Counted from the first letter of the stretch, positions 33,889 through 43,767 are shown. The stretch: DNA of 64,000 nucleotides from an uncultured Steroidobacter sp. (GCA_937864115.1 CALMII010000058.1:1-64000); one strand, 5' to 3'. Notes: generated by a model from the letters alone, not told the origin. Made by a program: numbers and translations.

Positions 33889-34746
33889 TTGCATTTCGGT
33901 TCATTGGTTGCGGCCGTCGCGAGCCGGCTCGACGCGCGGCATGCCGGCGGCGAATGGCTGATCCGCATGGAAGATCTGGATCGACCGCGCGAAGTGCCCG
34001 GCAGCGCGGACGCCATCCTGCGTGCACTGGAGATCCTCGGATTCACCTGGACCGAGTCCATCGTCCGCCAGAGCGAACGCTCCGATCTGTACCAGGCGGC
34101 GCTGGATCGTTTGCTCTCAAACGACCTGGCCTACCCCTGCTCGTGCAGCCGAAGCGAGATCCAGCAGGTCGCCTCTCCGGATCATCCCGAAGGCGAGGAA
34201 CTGCGCTATCCGGGCTGGTGCCGCACGCAGCTCCGCCATCGAGATCGCCCATACGCTATCCGGTTGCGCGTTCCCGACGGGGAAATCGCCTTTGACGATC
34301 GCATCCAGGGCCGGATCGCCGTGGACGTGGCCGCCGAAATCGGCGATTTCGTCATTCGACGCCGGGACGGACTGTTCGCCTATCAGCTCGCCGTCGTCGT
34401 CGACGACGCCTCCCAGGGGATCACGCATGTGGTCCGCGGCGCCGACCTCCTCCGCAGCACACCGCGCCAGATACTCCTGCAGCGATGCCTCGGACTGCCG
34501 ACACCCGAGTACGCACATGTGCCGGTAGCCACAGACTCCAGCGGGATCAAACTGTCGAAGTCGGCGGGCGCGGCAGCCGTCGACCTGAACCGGCCGGGAG
34601 AGGAACTCTGGCGTGCGCTGCAGTTCCTGCGGCAGGACCCGCCGCCGGAATTACGTCGCGATCACCCGGCCATGTTGTGGGATTGGGCGACCGGGCACTG
34701 GCGACTCGAACCGCTGAGTTTCGGCCACGCCGTGGCGCCTGTCTGA
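33889..34746 (+). CDS. gluQ: Glutamyl-queuosine tRNA(Asp) synthetase
   Basis: Coordinates start at TTG 33889, the first ordinary start codon I find in this frame. The real protein almost certainly begins 40-50 bases upstream: the essential YRGRFAPSPTG motif is encoded in frame at 33853-33885, right after a GAGAGG ribosome site (33841-33846), but no ATG, GTG or TTG precedes it. The HIGH-equivalent LLHFGSL, the Cys cluster CSCS..C and the 'SSGIKLSKSAGA' KMSKS-like motif are present, and the C-terminal anticodon domain is absent, as in GluQ. The enzyme glutamylates queuosine in tRNA-Asp. It lies just behind dksA, the usual order. Confidence 0.88.
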   Translation: MHFGSLVAAVASRLDARHAGGEWLIRMEDLDRPREVPGSADAILRALEILGFTWTESIVRQSERSDLYQAALDRLLSNDLAYPCSCSRSEIQQVASPDHPEGEELRYPGWCRTQLRHRDRPYAIRLRVPDGEIAFDDRIQGRIAVDVAAEIGDFVIRRRDGLFAYQLAVVVDDASQGITHVVRGADLLRSTPRQILLQRCLGLPTPEYAHVPVATDSSGIKLSKSAGAAAVDLNRPGEELWRALQFLRQDPPPELRRDHPAMLWDWATGHWRLEPLSFGHAVAPV

Positions 34747-34824
34747 TCGAGCTTTGCTGTGCAGGTGCCGGGGATGGAGTTAGTATGGCCGGGCCCTTGA
34801 GATAGACCGGTTCTGGGAGCATTC

Positions 34825-35346
34825 ATGTCCGAGCCGAGAGTCATCAAGAAATACCCGAACCGTCGTCTCTACGACACGGTGGAGAGCCGGTACATCACCT
34901 TGGCCGACATCCGGCGGCTGGTGATGGACAAGGTCGATTTCGTCGTCATCGACAAGAAATCGCAGGAAGACATCACCCGCTCGATCCTGCTGCAGGTCAT
35001 CGCCGAACAGGAACACCAGGGCGAGCCGCTGATGAGCCAGGACTTCCTGTCGCAGGTGATCCGTTCCTACGGCGGCGCCATGCAGACTTTCGTCGGCAGC
35101 TACCTGGAACAGAGCCTCAAGCTCCTTGCCAGCCAGCAACAGCAGTTTCGCGACAGCTTCCGGGCGACCGGCAGCGGCGACGCATTCGACTCCATCACGG
35201 CGCTCACCCAGAAGAATCTCGAACGCTGGCGGGCGATCCAGGAAGACATTTTCCGCGCCATGAGCGGCGGCTCCGTGTCGCCGGGTTCGCGCCCGAAGGA
35301 GCGCGACGAGGATCTGCCGGACGAGTCGCGCGAGAAGCGGGTGTAG
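34825..35346 (+). CDS. phaR: Polyhydroxyalkanoate synthesis repressor PhaR
   Basis: The protein has 173 residues. N-terminal PHB accumulation regulatory domain: 'VIKKYPNRRLYDTVESRYITLADIRRLVM' (about 6-35) and 'SQEDITRSILLQVIAEQE'; then a phasin-binding-like helical part (about 65-140) and a charged tail. PhaR represses phasin genes until it is titrated by polymer granules. No PHA synthase is in the window. Separate from gluQ by 78 bases. Confidence 0.93.
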   Translation: MSEPRVIKKYPNRRLYDTVESRYITLADIRRLVMDKVDFVVIDKKSQEDITRSILLQVIAEQEHQGEPLMSQDFLSQVIRSYGGAMQTFVGSYLEQSLKLLASQQQQFRDSFRATGSGDAFDSITALTQKNLERWRAIQEDIFRAMSGGSVSPGSRPKERDEDLPDESREKRV

Positions 35347-35350
35347 AAGA

Positions 35351-35535
35351 AGTTTCACACGGAGATCACGGAGCCCACGGAGGTAGAGAAGAAGAATTTG
35401 CACGGGGGGAAGAATGGGAACACGGAGAGCACGGGGAAAGAAAATTTCTGTTCCGAGATCCCGTGTTCCCCGTGTCCCCCGTGGAAAATTCTCTTCTTCC
35501 GACCTCCGTGGCCTCCGTGATCTCCGTGTGAAACT
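35351..35535. repeat. Long inverted repeat rich in CACGGAG units
   Basis: AGTTTCACACGGAGATCACG.. (35351-35373) is matched exactly over 23 bp by its reverse complement at 35513-35535. The remaining arms continue with imperfect pairing toward a centre near 35445, giving a ~185-bp hairpin built from repeated CACGGAG/CACGGGG units. It begins 4 bases after phaR. It resembles repeated extragenic elements or a MITE; no ORF in it is credible. Confidence 0.75.
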
Positions 35536-35550
35536 CCGTATCCCGAAACG

Positions 35551-35584
35551 AAAAAGGCGCCGTCATCGCTGACGGCGCCTTTTT
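35551..35584. terminator. Bidirectional terminator between phaR and pnp
   Basis: AAAAAGGCGCCGTCA-tcgc-TGACGGCGCCTTTTT is a perfect 15-bp stem with A and T tracts at either end, serving both converging genes. Confidence 0.92.
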
Positions 35585-35605
35585 GCTTCTACGGCAGGAC
35601 GCGGA

Positions 35606-37693
35606 TCAGGCCGCGTCGACGTCGCGCATGCTCAGGCGCACGCGGCCCTGGCGGTCGACTTCCAGCACCTTCACGCGCACCACGTCGCCTTCCTTCAGCT
35701 TGTCGCTGACGCGCTCGACGCGCTCGTTGGAGATCTGCGAAATGTGCACGAGGCCGTCCTTGCCCGGCAGGATCGTGACGAAGGCGCCGAAGTCCATCAG
35801 GCGCGCGACGCGGCCTTCATAGATGCGGCCGACTTCGACTTCCGCCGTGATCAGCTCGATGCGGCGCTGGGCTTCGCGGCCCGAGGCACCGTCGACGGAG
35901 GCGATCTTGACCGTGCCGTCGTTCTCGATGTCGATCGAGGTGCCGGTTTCTTCGGTGATGGCGCGGATGACGGCGCCGCCCTTGCCGATGACTTCGCGGA
36001 TCTTCTCCGGATCGATCTTGATGGTGATGATCGACGGCGCCCATTCGGACATCTTGGCGCGCGGTGCCGAGATGACCTTGTCCATCTCGTCGAGGATGTG
36101 CAGACGGCCGGCCTTCGCCTGTTCCAGCGCGACCTGCATGATTTCCTTGGTGATGCCGTTGATCTTGATGTCCATCTGCAGCGCGGTGACGCCCGTGCGG
36201 CTGCCGGCCACCTTGAAGTCCATGTCGCCGAGGTGATCTTCGTCGCCGAGGATGTCGGTGAGCACCTGGAACTTGTCGCCTTCCTTCACCAGGCCCATCG
36301 CCACGCCGGCGACGGCTGCCTTGATCGGCACACCCGCATCCATCAGCGCGAGGCTGGTGCCGCAGACGCTGGCCATGGAGCTGGAGCCGTTCGATTCGAG
36401 AATTTCGGAGACGACGCGCAGGACGTACGGGAACGTCGTCATGTCCGGCATCACGGCCCAGATGCCGCGACGCGCGAGGTTGCCGTGGCCGATTTCGCGG
36501 CGCTTCGGCGAACCGATCATGCCCGTCTCGCCGACGCTGAACGGCGGGAAGTTGTAGTGCAGCATGAACGGCTCTTTGCGCTCGCCGGCCAGCGCATCGA
36601 TGATCTGTGCATCGCGGCCGGTGCCGAGCGTCGTCACGACCAGCGCCTGCGTCTCGCCGCGCGTGAACAGCGCGGAGCCATGCGTGCGCGGCAGGACGCC
36701 CGTGCGGATGGAAATCGGACGTACCGTCTTCATGTCGCGGCCGTCGATGCGCGGCTCGCCGGCGATGACGCGGTTGCGCACGATGCGGTATTCGAGATTG
36801 CCGAGTTCCTTGCTGACTTCATCGGCCGCGTACGCCGGAGTGTCGCCAGCGGTGAGCGCGGTCAGTGCGGCGAGCTTGGCTTCGCCCACGCGCGTCTGAC
36901 GGGCCTGCTTCTCGATCACCTTGTAGGCGTCAGACAGGCTGGCCTGAGCCTGCGCTGCGACAGCGGCTTCGAGCGCGGAATTGGCCGGAGCGGCCTCCCA
37001 GTTCCAGGCGGGCTTGCCGGCTTCGGCCTTCAGCTCGTTGATGACCTTGATGGCGGCCTGCTGCTGTTCGTGACCGAACACGACGGCGCCGAGCATGACT
37101 TCTTCAGAAAGCTGATGGGCTTCGGACTCGACCATCAGCACGGCTTCCGACGTACCGGCGACCACGAGGTCGAGCTTCGAGGTCTTGAGCTGCGTCGCGG
37201 TGGGATTCAGCACGTACTGGCCGTCGATGTAGCCGACGCGAGCTGCGCCGATCGGACCCTGGAACGGCACGCCCGACAGCGCGAGCGCGGCAGAGGCGCC
37301 CAGCATCGCAGGAATATCGGTATCGATTTCCGGATTGACGGACACGACCGTCGCAACCACCTGCACTTCATTGAAGAAGCCTTCCGGGAACAGCGGGCGG
37401 ATCGGGCGATCGATCAGACGCGAGGTCAGCGTTTCCTTTTCGGAAGGACGACCTTCGCGCTTGAAGAAGCCGCCGGGAATGCGGCCCGCGGCATAGGTCT
37501 TCTCTTGATAGTTGACGGTGAGAGGAAAGAAATCCTTGTTGGGATCGGCTTTCTTGCGGGCGACGGCCGTGACCAGCACGACGGAATCACCCATGGAGAC
37601 GAGGACGGCACCGTCGGCCTGACGGGCCATTTCGCCCGTTTCGATGGTGACCTGGTGCTGACCGTAGGAAAAAGTTTTCTTGATGGCGCTCAC
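35606..37693 (-). CDS. pnp: Polynucleotide phosphorylase
   Basis: The protein has 695 residues. Two RNase PH domains (about 10-230 and 320-545), an all-helical domain between, then KH (about 555-615, 'VIGKGGAVIRAITEETG') and S1 (about 620-690, 'GRIYEGRVARLMDFGAFV'). It phosphorolyses RNA 3'-5' and is part of the degradosome. It follows rpsO, 88 bases away, the classic rpsO-pnp pair; in E. coli its leader is cut by RNase III, though no obvious matching hairpin was verified here. Confidence 0.97.
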   Translation of the reverse strand: MSAIKKTFSYGQHQVTIETGEMARQADGAVLVSMGDSVVLVTAVARKKADPNKDFFPLTVNYQEKTYAAGRIPGGFFKREGRPSEKETLTSRLIDRPIRPLFPEGFFNEVQVVATVVSVNPEIDTDIPAMLGASAALALSGVPFQGPIGAARVGYIDGQYVLNPTATQLKTSKLDLVVAGTSEAVLMVESEAHQLSEEVMLGAVVFGHEQQQAAIKVINELKAEAGKPAWNWEAAPANSALEAAVAAQAQASLSDAYKVIEKQARQTRVGEAKLAALTALTAGDTPAYAADEVSKELGNLEYRIVRNRVIAGEPRIDGRDMKTVRPISIRTGVLPRTHGSALFTRGETQALVVTTLGTGRDAQIIDALAGERKEPFMLHYNFPPFSVGETGMIGSPKRREIGHGNLARRGIWAVMPDMTTFPYVLRVVSEILESNGSSSMASVCGTSLALMDAGVPIKAAVAGVAMGLVKEGDKFQVLTDILGDEDHLGDMDFKVAGSRTGVTALQMDIKINGITKEIMQVALEQAKAGRLHILDEMDKVISAPRAKMSEWAPSIITIKIDPEKIREVIGKGGAVIRAITEETGTSIDIENDGTVKIASVDGASGREAQRRIELITAEVEVGRIYEGRVARLMDFGAFVTILPGKDGLVHISQISNERVERVSDKLKEGDVVRVKVLEVDRQGRVRLSMRDVDAA

Positions 37694-37781
37694 GATGCTT
37701 CCTACCGGTTTGGCGGAATGATTAATACGGATGATGCAGGGAGTCGGACGTACGCTTCATGCGCGTCATCCGCACGCTCTA

Positions 37782-38051
37782 TCAGCGACGCAGACCGAGG
37801 CTGGCAACGATCGACTGATAGCGATCGGGAGCGTTGTTCTTGAGGTAATCGAGAAGCTTGCGGCGCTGATTCACCATCTTCAGCAGGCCGCGACGCGAGG
37901 CATGATCGCGCTTGTGCGTGCCGAAGTGTTCGCCGAGCTCGTTGATGCGCGCTGACAGCAGTGCGATCTGCACTTCCGGCGAACCCGTGTCGTTCGCGTT
38001 GCGTCGGTACTGCTGGACGATTCCGCCTTTCTGCTCGGTCGACAGTGACAT
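37782..38051 (-). CDS. rpsO: Ribosomal protein S15
   Basis: The protein has 89 residues from ATG 38051, the normal length. Typical 'TGSPEVQIALLSARINELGEHF' and 'HKRDHASRRGLLKMVNQRRKLLDYL' segments. S15 binds 16S rRNA early in 30S assembly and autoregulates in E. coli. It is between truB and pnp. Confidence 0.97.
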   Translation of the reverse strand: MSLSTEQKGGIVQQYRRNANDTGSPEVQIALLSARINELGEHFGTHKRDHASRRGLLKMVNQRRKLLDYLKNNAPDRYQSIVASLGLRR

Positions 38052-38165
38052 CTTGCTCAATCCTGAAATTACGTAAATTGGGGCCGTTTTGAGAGCCGCG
38101 CATTCTACTCGCGCCCCCCAGCCGATCTCAAGCAAAACTCCGTGAAATCCGAGGCCTACGCGAGG

Positions 38166-39131
38166 TCAATTTGCGTCGCCCGGGCCGGTTTGCGGCGCAT
38201 CGCCCTCTTGTACCGGCACAAACAGGCGGACGGGCCTGACCCGGCCGTCAGGCGCTCCCTCAACGAGCGCGAGAAAGCGGCCGCCGGGATCGTAGGCTCG
38301 CAGGGAAGCCCCGGGCTGGACGGGTCCGTCGACCGGAACCGGCTGCCCCAGCAACAGGATGCGGGTCTCGGGGTCGCCCAGTCGCACCGCACCGAGTTCG
38401 CCGAAAGCGACGTCGGCACTGAGCAGCAATTCGTCCAATCCAGCCTGACCCGCCTGATCCTGACGTGCCTGCAACTCGTCGATCCGATACATCGGAAAGG
38501 ACTCGAACGGCTCCACCGACAGGCGCCTGAGTCCTACCAGATAACCGAGCGTGCCCAGCCGTGCCGCGATGTCCGCCGCCAGCGAGCGGATGTAAGTTCC
38601 TTTCGAGCAGGCGACCTCGAATTCCAGCCGGTCGGCGGCCAGCCGGCGACGCTGAATCCGGTCGATCCGGATGCGACGCGGCGGCCTCTCGACCGACTCC
38701 CCGCGGCGGGCGAGTTCGTACAGACGCTTGCCCTGATGCTTGAGCGCCGAGTGCATGGGCGGCACCTGATCCTGTTCGCCGAGAAAGGTGGCGAGCGTCG
38801 CGTCGACCGTGGTTTCGTCGAGCGGTGGAACCGGTGCGGTCTCGATGACTTCGGTTTCGCCATCCAGCGATTCGGTCCGTGCGCCGAGATGCACGTCGAC
38901 GAGATACGTCTTGCCTGCATCCAGCAGACGACCGCACACCTTGGTGGCCTGTCCGAAACAAATCGGCAGCAATCCGGACGCGAGCGGGTCGAGACTGCCT
39001 GCATGTCCGGCCTTGCTCGCCGAAAACAGTGTGCGCGCCTGCTGCAAGGCAGCGTTGGAAGAGAGGCCGAGCGGTTTGTCGAGCAGCAGGATGCCGTCGA
39101 CATCTCGATAGAAACGTCGCGGCTTCGACAT
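38166..39131 (-). CDS. truB: tRNA pseudouridine-55 synthase
   Basis: The protein has 321 residues from ATG 39131. It has 'GILLLDKPLGLSSN', the catalytic motif GSLDPLASGLL with the nucleophilic Asp (about residue 47), KTYLVDVHLG, 'CSKGTYIRSLAADIA' and a PUA-like C-terminus. It makes Psi55 in the T loop of most tRNAs. It follows rbfA with a 4-base gap. Confidence 0.96.
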   Translation of the reverse strand: MSKPRRFYRDVDGILLLDKPLGLSSNAALQQARTLFSASKAGHAGSLDPLASGLLPICFGQATKVCGRLLDAGKTYLVDVHLGARTESLDGETEVIETAPVPPLDETTVDATLATFLGEQDQVPPMHSALKHQGKRLYELARRGESVERPPRRIRIDRIQRRRLAADRLEFEVACSKGTYIRSLAADIAARLGTLGYLVGLRRLSVEPFESFPMYRIDELQARQDQAGQAGLDELLLSADVAFGELGAVRLGDPETRILLLGQPVPVDGPVQPGASLRAYDPGGRFLALVEGAPDGRVRPVRLFVPVQEGDAPQTGPGDAN

Positions 39132-39135
39132 GACT

Positions 39136-39567
39136 TCAGTGCGTCGAGTCGCGGCCGGACTCGTCGTCGTTTTCGTTGTCGGAATCGTCGACGTGCCGTG
39201 CGACGTCGTCATTCACGGCGCTGTTGATGAGTGCCGACAGACGCGCACCGCTCTCGATCAGCTCGTCGGGCACGAACCGCAACTCCGGCGCATGCCGCAA
39301 CTGCAACGCACGTCCCAGCGGTCCGCGCAGGATGTCCGCCGCGGATATCAGCACTTCGTGCGCTTCTTCGGGCTTCGCGTTCAGCACCGAGTAGTAGATG
39401 GTGGCGTAGCTCAGATCGCTGGAGACGCGCACTTCCGTCAGCGTCACCATGCCGAGCCGCGGATCGCGGATCTCGCGACGAATCAGATCGCTCAGGGCCC
39501 GCTGGATCTGCTGCGCAACGCGGCGGCTCCTGGGAAAAGCCTTGTTGCCTCGTGATCGGCTAGCCAT
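39136..39567 (-). CDS. rbfA: 30S ribosome-binding factor A
   Basis: The protein has 143 residues. KH-like fold: 'SRRVAQQIQRALSDLIRREIRDPRLGMVTLTEVRVSSDLSYATIYYSVL' and 'LRHAPELRFVPDELIESGARLSAL', then an acidic tail rich in Asp/Asn (about 118-143). It helps 16S rRNA 5' maturation and cold growth. It lies between infB and truB. Confidence 0.95.
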   Translation of the reverse strand: MASRSRGNKAFPRSRRVAQQIQRALSDLIRREIRDPRLGMVTLTEVRVSSDLSYATIYYSVLNAKPEEAHEVLISAADILRGPLGRALQLRHAPELRFVPDELIESGARLSALINSAVNDDVARHVDDSDNENDDESGRDSTH

Positions 39568-39590
39568 GCGTCGTCACACGGTGCACGCGC

Positions 39591-42137
39591 TCAGACCGAG
39601 CGCGCCACCTCGATCCGCGAGAAGCATTCGATCTGATCGCCGACCCGCACGTCGTTGTAGTTCTGGACGGCGATACCGCACTCCGTACCGGCGCGCACTT
39701 CGTTGACGTCATCCTTGAAGCGACGCAGCGATTCGAGCGCGCCTTCGAAGATGACGACGTTGTCGCGCAGCACGCGGATCGGATTGTTGCGACGCACGTA
39801 GCCGTCGACCACGATGCAGCCCGCCACCGTGCCGAACTTGCTCGAACGGAACACGTCGCGCACTTCGGCGAGACCGACGATCTGCTCTTTGATTTCCGGC
39901 GCCAACATGCCCGAGAGCGCCTGACGCACATCGTCGATCGCCTCGTAGATCACGCTGTAGTAGCGCACGTCGATGCCCGATTCCTTGATCATGTTGCGCG
40001 CCGCGCTGTCGGCACGAACATTGAAGCCGATGATGCGCGCATTCGACGCCTGCGCCAGCGTGACGTCGGACTCGCTGATGCCGCCGATGCCGCTCGACAC
40101 GACCTTGACCGCCACTTCGTCCGTGCTCAGCTTCGACAGTGCGTCGCGCAGCGCTTCTGCGCTGCCCTGCACGTCCGCCTTCAGCACGATCTGCACGGTG
40201 GCTGTCTTGCCATCGCCCATCTGCGACATCATGTCTTCGAACTTGGCCGGTCCCTGCTTCGCCAGCTTGGTATCGCGGAACTTGCCCTGGCGATACAGCG
40301 CCACTTCGCGCGCCTTGCGTTCGCTTTCGACCACGAGCAGATCGTCGCCGGCATTCGGCGCGCCCGACAGGCCGAGCACGACGACCGGCAACGACGGTCC
40401 GGCTTCGTCGACCGCCTTGCCCGTCTCGTCGAACATCGCGCGAACGCGACCGAATTCCTGACCGGCGATGATCGGATCGCCCGGCTTCAGTACGCCGCGC
40501 TTCACGAGCACCGTGGCCACGGCGCCGCGACCCTTTTCCATCGTGGACTCGATGACCACGCCCGCCGCCAGACCTTCGCGAGTTGCCTTGAGTTCGAGCA
40601 CGGCAGCCTGCAGCAGCACTTTCTCGAGCAGATCGTCGATGCCATCGCCGGTGCGTGCCGACACGTAGGCGAACTGCGTGTCGCCGCCCCAGTCTTCCGG
40701 AATGACGCCGTGCTTGGCGAGCTCGTTCTTGACCCGGTCGATGTCCTTCTCGTGCTTGTCCATCTTGTTCACGGCAACGACGATGGGCACTTCCGCCGCC
40801 TTCGCGTGCTGGATGGCTTCGATCGTCTGCGGCATGACGCCGTCATCGGCCGCGACCACCAGGATCACGATGTCCGTCACCTGTGCGCCACGCGCACGCA
40901 TCGCGGTGAACGCAGCGTGACCCGGCGTATCCAGGAACGTGATGACGCCCTTCGGCGTCTCGACGTGATAGGCGCCGATGTGCTGGGTAATGCCGCCGGC
41001 CTCGCCCGAGGCCACTTTCGTGCGACGGATGTAGTCGAGCAGCGAAGTCTTGCCGTGGTCGACGTGGCCCATGACGGTGACGACCGGCGGACGCGGCTCC
41101 AGCTCGTGCGAAGCGTCCGTGACCACCAGTTCGTCTTCGATTGCACTTTCCTTGACCACGACAGCCGTGTGTCCGAGTTCCTCGACGACGAGCACCGCGG
41201 TGTCCTGGTCGATGGGCTGGTTGATGGTGGCCATCACGCCCATGTTCATCATGACCTTGATGACTTCGTTGGCCTTCACGGCCATGCGCTGCGCCAGTTC
41301 GGCGACCGTGACGGTTTCGCCGATCTGCACGTCGCGCTTGACCGGCGCCGCCGGACGCTCGAAGCCGTGCTGACTGCCGACGTTGACCTGCACCGGACGG
41401 CGCGACTTCGACTGCTGCTGATGCTGCTTCTTTTTCTTGAAGCGCGCGCTGGCGTCGCTCGATACGTGCAGTTCGGTGCGCTGGAAGCCTTTCGATTCGC
41501 GTTCATCGCGCGAAGGCTTGGGCGCCTCGGTTGCCTGGCGCGCGGCCTGTGCCTGCTTGCGCTCCTCAGCCACGCGCGCTTCGATCTGTCGGCGCGCCTC
41601 TTCTTCCGCCAGCAGCCGGGCCTCCTCCTCGGCGCGATTGCGGGCCTCGTCTTCGACCTGCTGGCGCAGCGCGGCCTCGCGCTGCTCTGCTTCGCGTTGC
41701 TGTTCCTCGCGACGCTTCGCTTCCCGCGCGTCGATCTGCTCCTGCGTCAGGCGAGCCTCTTCGGCTGCTTCCACCTGCTGCTTCTGCCGATCGACTTCGT
41801 CGTTCTGGGTCCGCACCTGCTGCTGCAGGGCGTTGCGGTTGAGATAGGTCTTCTTCGTGCGGACTTCGACATTCACCGTCCGCGCCCGGCCCTGCGCCGA
41901 CGCGACCTTGATCTCCCCCTGCGACTTGCGCTGCAGCGTGATCTTCGGCGGCGATGCGCCCGGAGACGTGCGGCCATGCGAACGACGCAGGAACGTCAGC
42001 AATTCCATCTTTGCTTCATCGCTGATGGTCGCCTCGGCGCCGGACACGTGAATGCCCGCTTCGCCCAGCTGCGTCAGCAGCCGCTCGACCGGTACTTTCA
42101 GTACCTCGGCAAACTGGGTAACCGTTACATCCGCCAT
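39591..42137 (-). CDS. infB: Translation initiation factor IF-2
   Basis: The protein has 848 residues from ATG 42137. N-terminal IF2_N domain, then a long Arg/Gln/Glu/Ala coiled region (about 95-240), a second IF2_N fold, and the GTPase: G1 GHVDHGKTS, G2 GITQHIGAY, G3 DTPGHAAF, G4 NKMDK (from about residue 350). Domains II-IV end in the fMet-tRNA-binding domain. It brings fMet-tRNA to the 30S P site. It forms the nusA-infB pair of the metY-nusA-infB operon. Confidence 0.97.
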   Translation of the reverse strand: MADVTVTQFAEVLKVPVERLLTQLGEAGIHVSGAEATISDEAKMELLTFLRRSHGRTSPGASPPKITLQRKSQGEIKVASAQGRARTVNVEVRTKKTYLNRNALQQQVRTQNDEVDRQKQQVEAAEEARLTQEQIDAREAKRREEQQREAEQREAALRQQVEDEARNRAEEEARLLAEEEARRQIEARVAEERKQAQAARQATEAPKPSRDERESKGFQRTELHVSSDASARFKKKKQHQQQSKSRRPVQVNVGSQHGFERPAAPVKRDVQIGETVTVAELAQRMAVKANEVIKVMMNMGVMATINQPIDQDTAVLVVEELGHTAVVVKESAIEDELVVTDASHELEPRPPVVTVMGHVDHGKTSLLDYIRRTKVASGEAGGITQHIGAYHVETPKGVITFLDTPGHAAFTAMRARGAQVTDIVILVVAADDGVMPQTIEAIQHAKAAEVPIVVAVNKMDKHEKDIDRVKNELAKHGVIPEDWGGDTQFAYVSARTGDGIDDLLEKVLLQAAVLELKATREGLAAGVVIESTMEKGRGAVATVLVKRGVLKPGDPIIAGQEFGRVRAMFDETGKAVDEAGPSLPVVVLGLSGAPNAGDDLLVVESERKAREVALYRQGKFRDTKLAKQGPAKFEDMMSQMGDGKTATVQIVLKADVQGSAEALRDALSKLSTDEVAVKVVSSGIGGISESDVTLAQASNARIIGFNVRADSAARNMIKESGIDVRYYSVIYEAIDDVRQALSGMLAPEIKEQIVGLAEVRDVFRSSKFGTVAGCIVVDGYVRRNNPIRVLRDNVVIFEGALESLRRFKDDVNEVRAGTECGIAVQNYNDVRVGDQIECFSRIEVARSV

Positions 42138-42261
42138 GAACCACCCTCCCGCTTCAAGCTCCCAGTGACGTGTCCGCGTCCGCAATGCACGGCCGCGGCT
42201 GCGCTGCTGCGGACCTCGCCATGCTGTGACATCAGGACCGTCGACATATCCGGCTGCGACC

Positions 42262-43767
42262 TCAGGCCTGCTGTCCGGTGGAGTCGAACCAATGCTTGCG
42301 CGCCGCCATGATCAGGGCACCCGCGCGGTCGGAATCGATACCGTCGATCTCGAGCAGATCGTCGATCGCCTGCTCCGCCAGATCTTCGCGCGTCACGATG
42401 CCCCTGCTTGCCAGCACCAGTGCCAGCTCCTTGTCCATGCCGTCGACTTCGAGCAGATCCTGCGACGGCTCGGCGCTGTCGATTTCTTCTTCGCTGGCGA
42501 TCGCCTGCGTGAGCAGCACGTCGCGCGCGCGATTGCGCAGTTCCTTGATGATCTCTTCGTCGAATTCTTCGATGCCTGCCAGTTCGGACGCCGGCACGTA
42601 TGCGATTTCTTCGACGGTGGAGAACCCTTCGCTGACCAGGATCTGCGCCACTTCCTCGTCGACCGCGAGCTGCTTCTGGAACATCTCGACCAGCTTGCGC
42701 GACTCGCCTTCGCTCTTCTCGACGGCGGCCTGTTCCGTCATCACATTCAGTTCCCAGCCCGTCAGCTCGCTGGCGAGACGGATGTTCTGGCCGCCGCGGC
42801 CGATGGCCTGCGACAGTTTCTCTTCCGTCACCGCGATGTCCATCGAATGCGAGTCCTCGTCGACGACGATCGACACGACTTCCGCCGGCGCCATCGCATT
42901 GATGACGAACTGCGCGGGATTCTCGTCGAACGGAATGATGTCGACGCGCTCGCCGGCGATTTCATTCGACACCGCCTGGACGCGCGAACCGCGCATGCCG
43001 ACGCAGGCGCCGACCGGATCGATGCGGCTGTCGTTGCTCTTCACCGCGATCTTGGCGCGTACACCCGCATCGCGGGCGGCGCCGAGAATGTTGATCATGC
43101 CCTGCCCGACTTCCGGCACTTCGAGCTTGAACAGCTCGATCAGGAATTCGGGGGCCGTACGCGACAGGAACAGCTGCGGACCCCGCGGCTCGGAACGCAC
43201 CTCCTTGAGGAAGGCCTTGACGCGATCCTGTGCGCGGATCGGCTCGCGCGGAATCATCTGATCGCGCGGAATGAAGCCTTCGGCATTGGCGCCCAGATCG
43301 ACGAACACGCCGTTGCGATCGACGCGCTTGACGATGCCCGACACCAGCGTCCCGGCGCGGCTCTGATATTCGTCGACGACCTGCGCACGCTCGGCTTCGC
43401 GAACCTTCTGCACGATGACCTGTTTGGCCGTCTGCGCAGCGATGCGACCGAAGGCGACGGACTCCATCGGCACTTCGACGTAACCGCCGACTTCGGCGTC
43501 CTTGGAAATGTCGATCGCGTCCTCGAGCCGCAGTTCGCTGTCGGGCACTTCGAGTTCGGTGGAATCGTCGGCGAACACTTTCCAGCGACGCCAGGTGTCG
43601 TAGTCGCCCGTCTTGCGGTTGATGGACACGCGCACGTCGATGCCTTCGCCGTGCCGACGACGCGTCGCGGACGCGAGCGCGGCTTCGAGCGCTTCGAAAA
43701 TGATCTCCTTGTCGACGCCCTTCTCGTTGGAAACGGCGTCCACCACCATCAGGATTTCTTTATTCAT
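42262..43767 (-). CDS. nusA: Transcription termination/antitermination factor NusA
   Basis: The protein has 501 residues from ATG 43767. N-terminal RNAP-binding domain (1-135), S1 (about 135-200, 'AGTLVSGIVKRVDRNGVFVDLG'), two KH domains (about 200-345) and two C-terminal acidic HhH repeats (about 360-495), the long gammaproteobacterial form that binds RNAP alpha CTD. It lies between rimP and infB. Confidence 0.97.
   Translation of the reverse strand: MNKEILMVVDAVSNEKGVDKEIIFEALEAALASATRRRHGEGIDVRVSINRKTGDYDTWRRWKVFADDSTELEVPDSELRLEDAIDISKDAEVGGYVEVPMESVAFGRIAAQTAKQVIVQKVREAERAQVVDEYQSRAGTLVSGIVKRVDRNGVFVDLGANAEGFIPRDQMIPREPIRAQDRVKAFLKEVRSEPRGPQLFLSRTAPEFLIELFKLEVPEVGQGMINILGAARDAGVRAKIAVKSNDSRIDPVGACVGMRGSRVQAVSNEIAGERVDIIPFDENPAQFVINAMAPAEVVSIVVDEDSHSMDIAVTEEKLSQAIGRGGQNIRLASELTGWELNVMTEQAAVEKSEGESRKLVEMFQKQLAVDEEVAQILVSEGFSTVEEIAYVPASELAGIEEFDEEIIKELRNRARDVLLTQAIASEEEIDSAEPSQDLLEVDGMDKELALVLASRGIVTREDLAEQAIDDLLEIDGIDSDRAGALIMAARKHWFDSTGQQA

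Noticed and set aside
35366..35566. Minus-strand ORF of 66 codons behind phaR
   Set aside because: It lies inside the long inverted repeat and encodes low-complexity translation of the repeat units.
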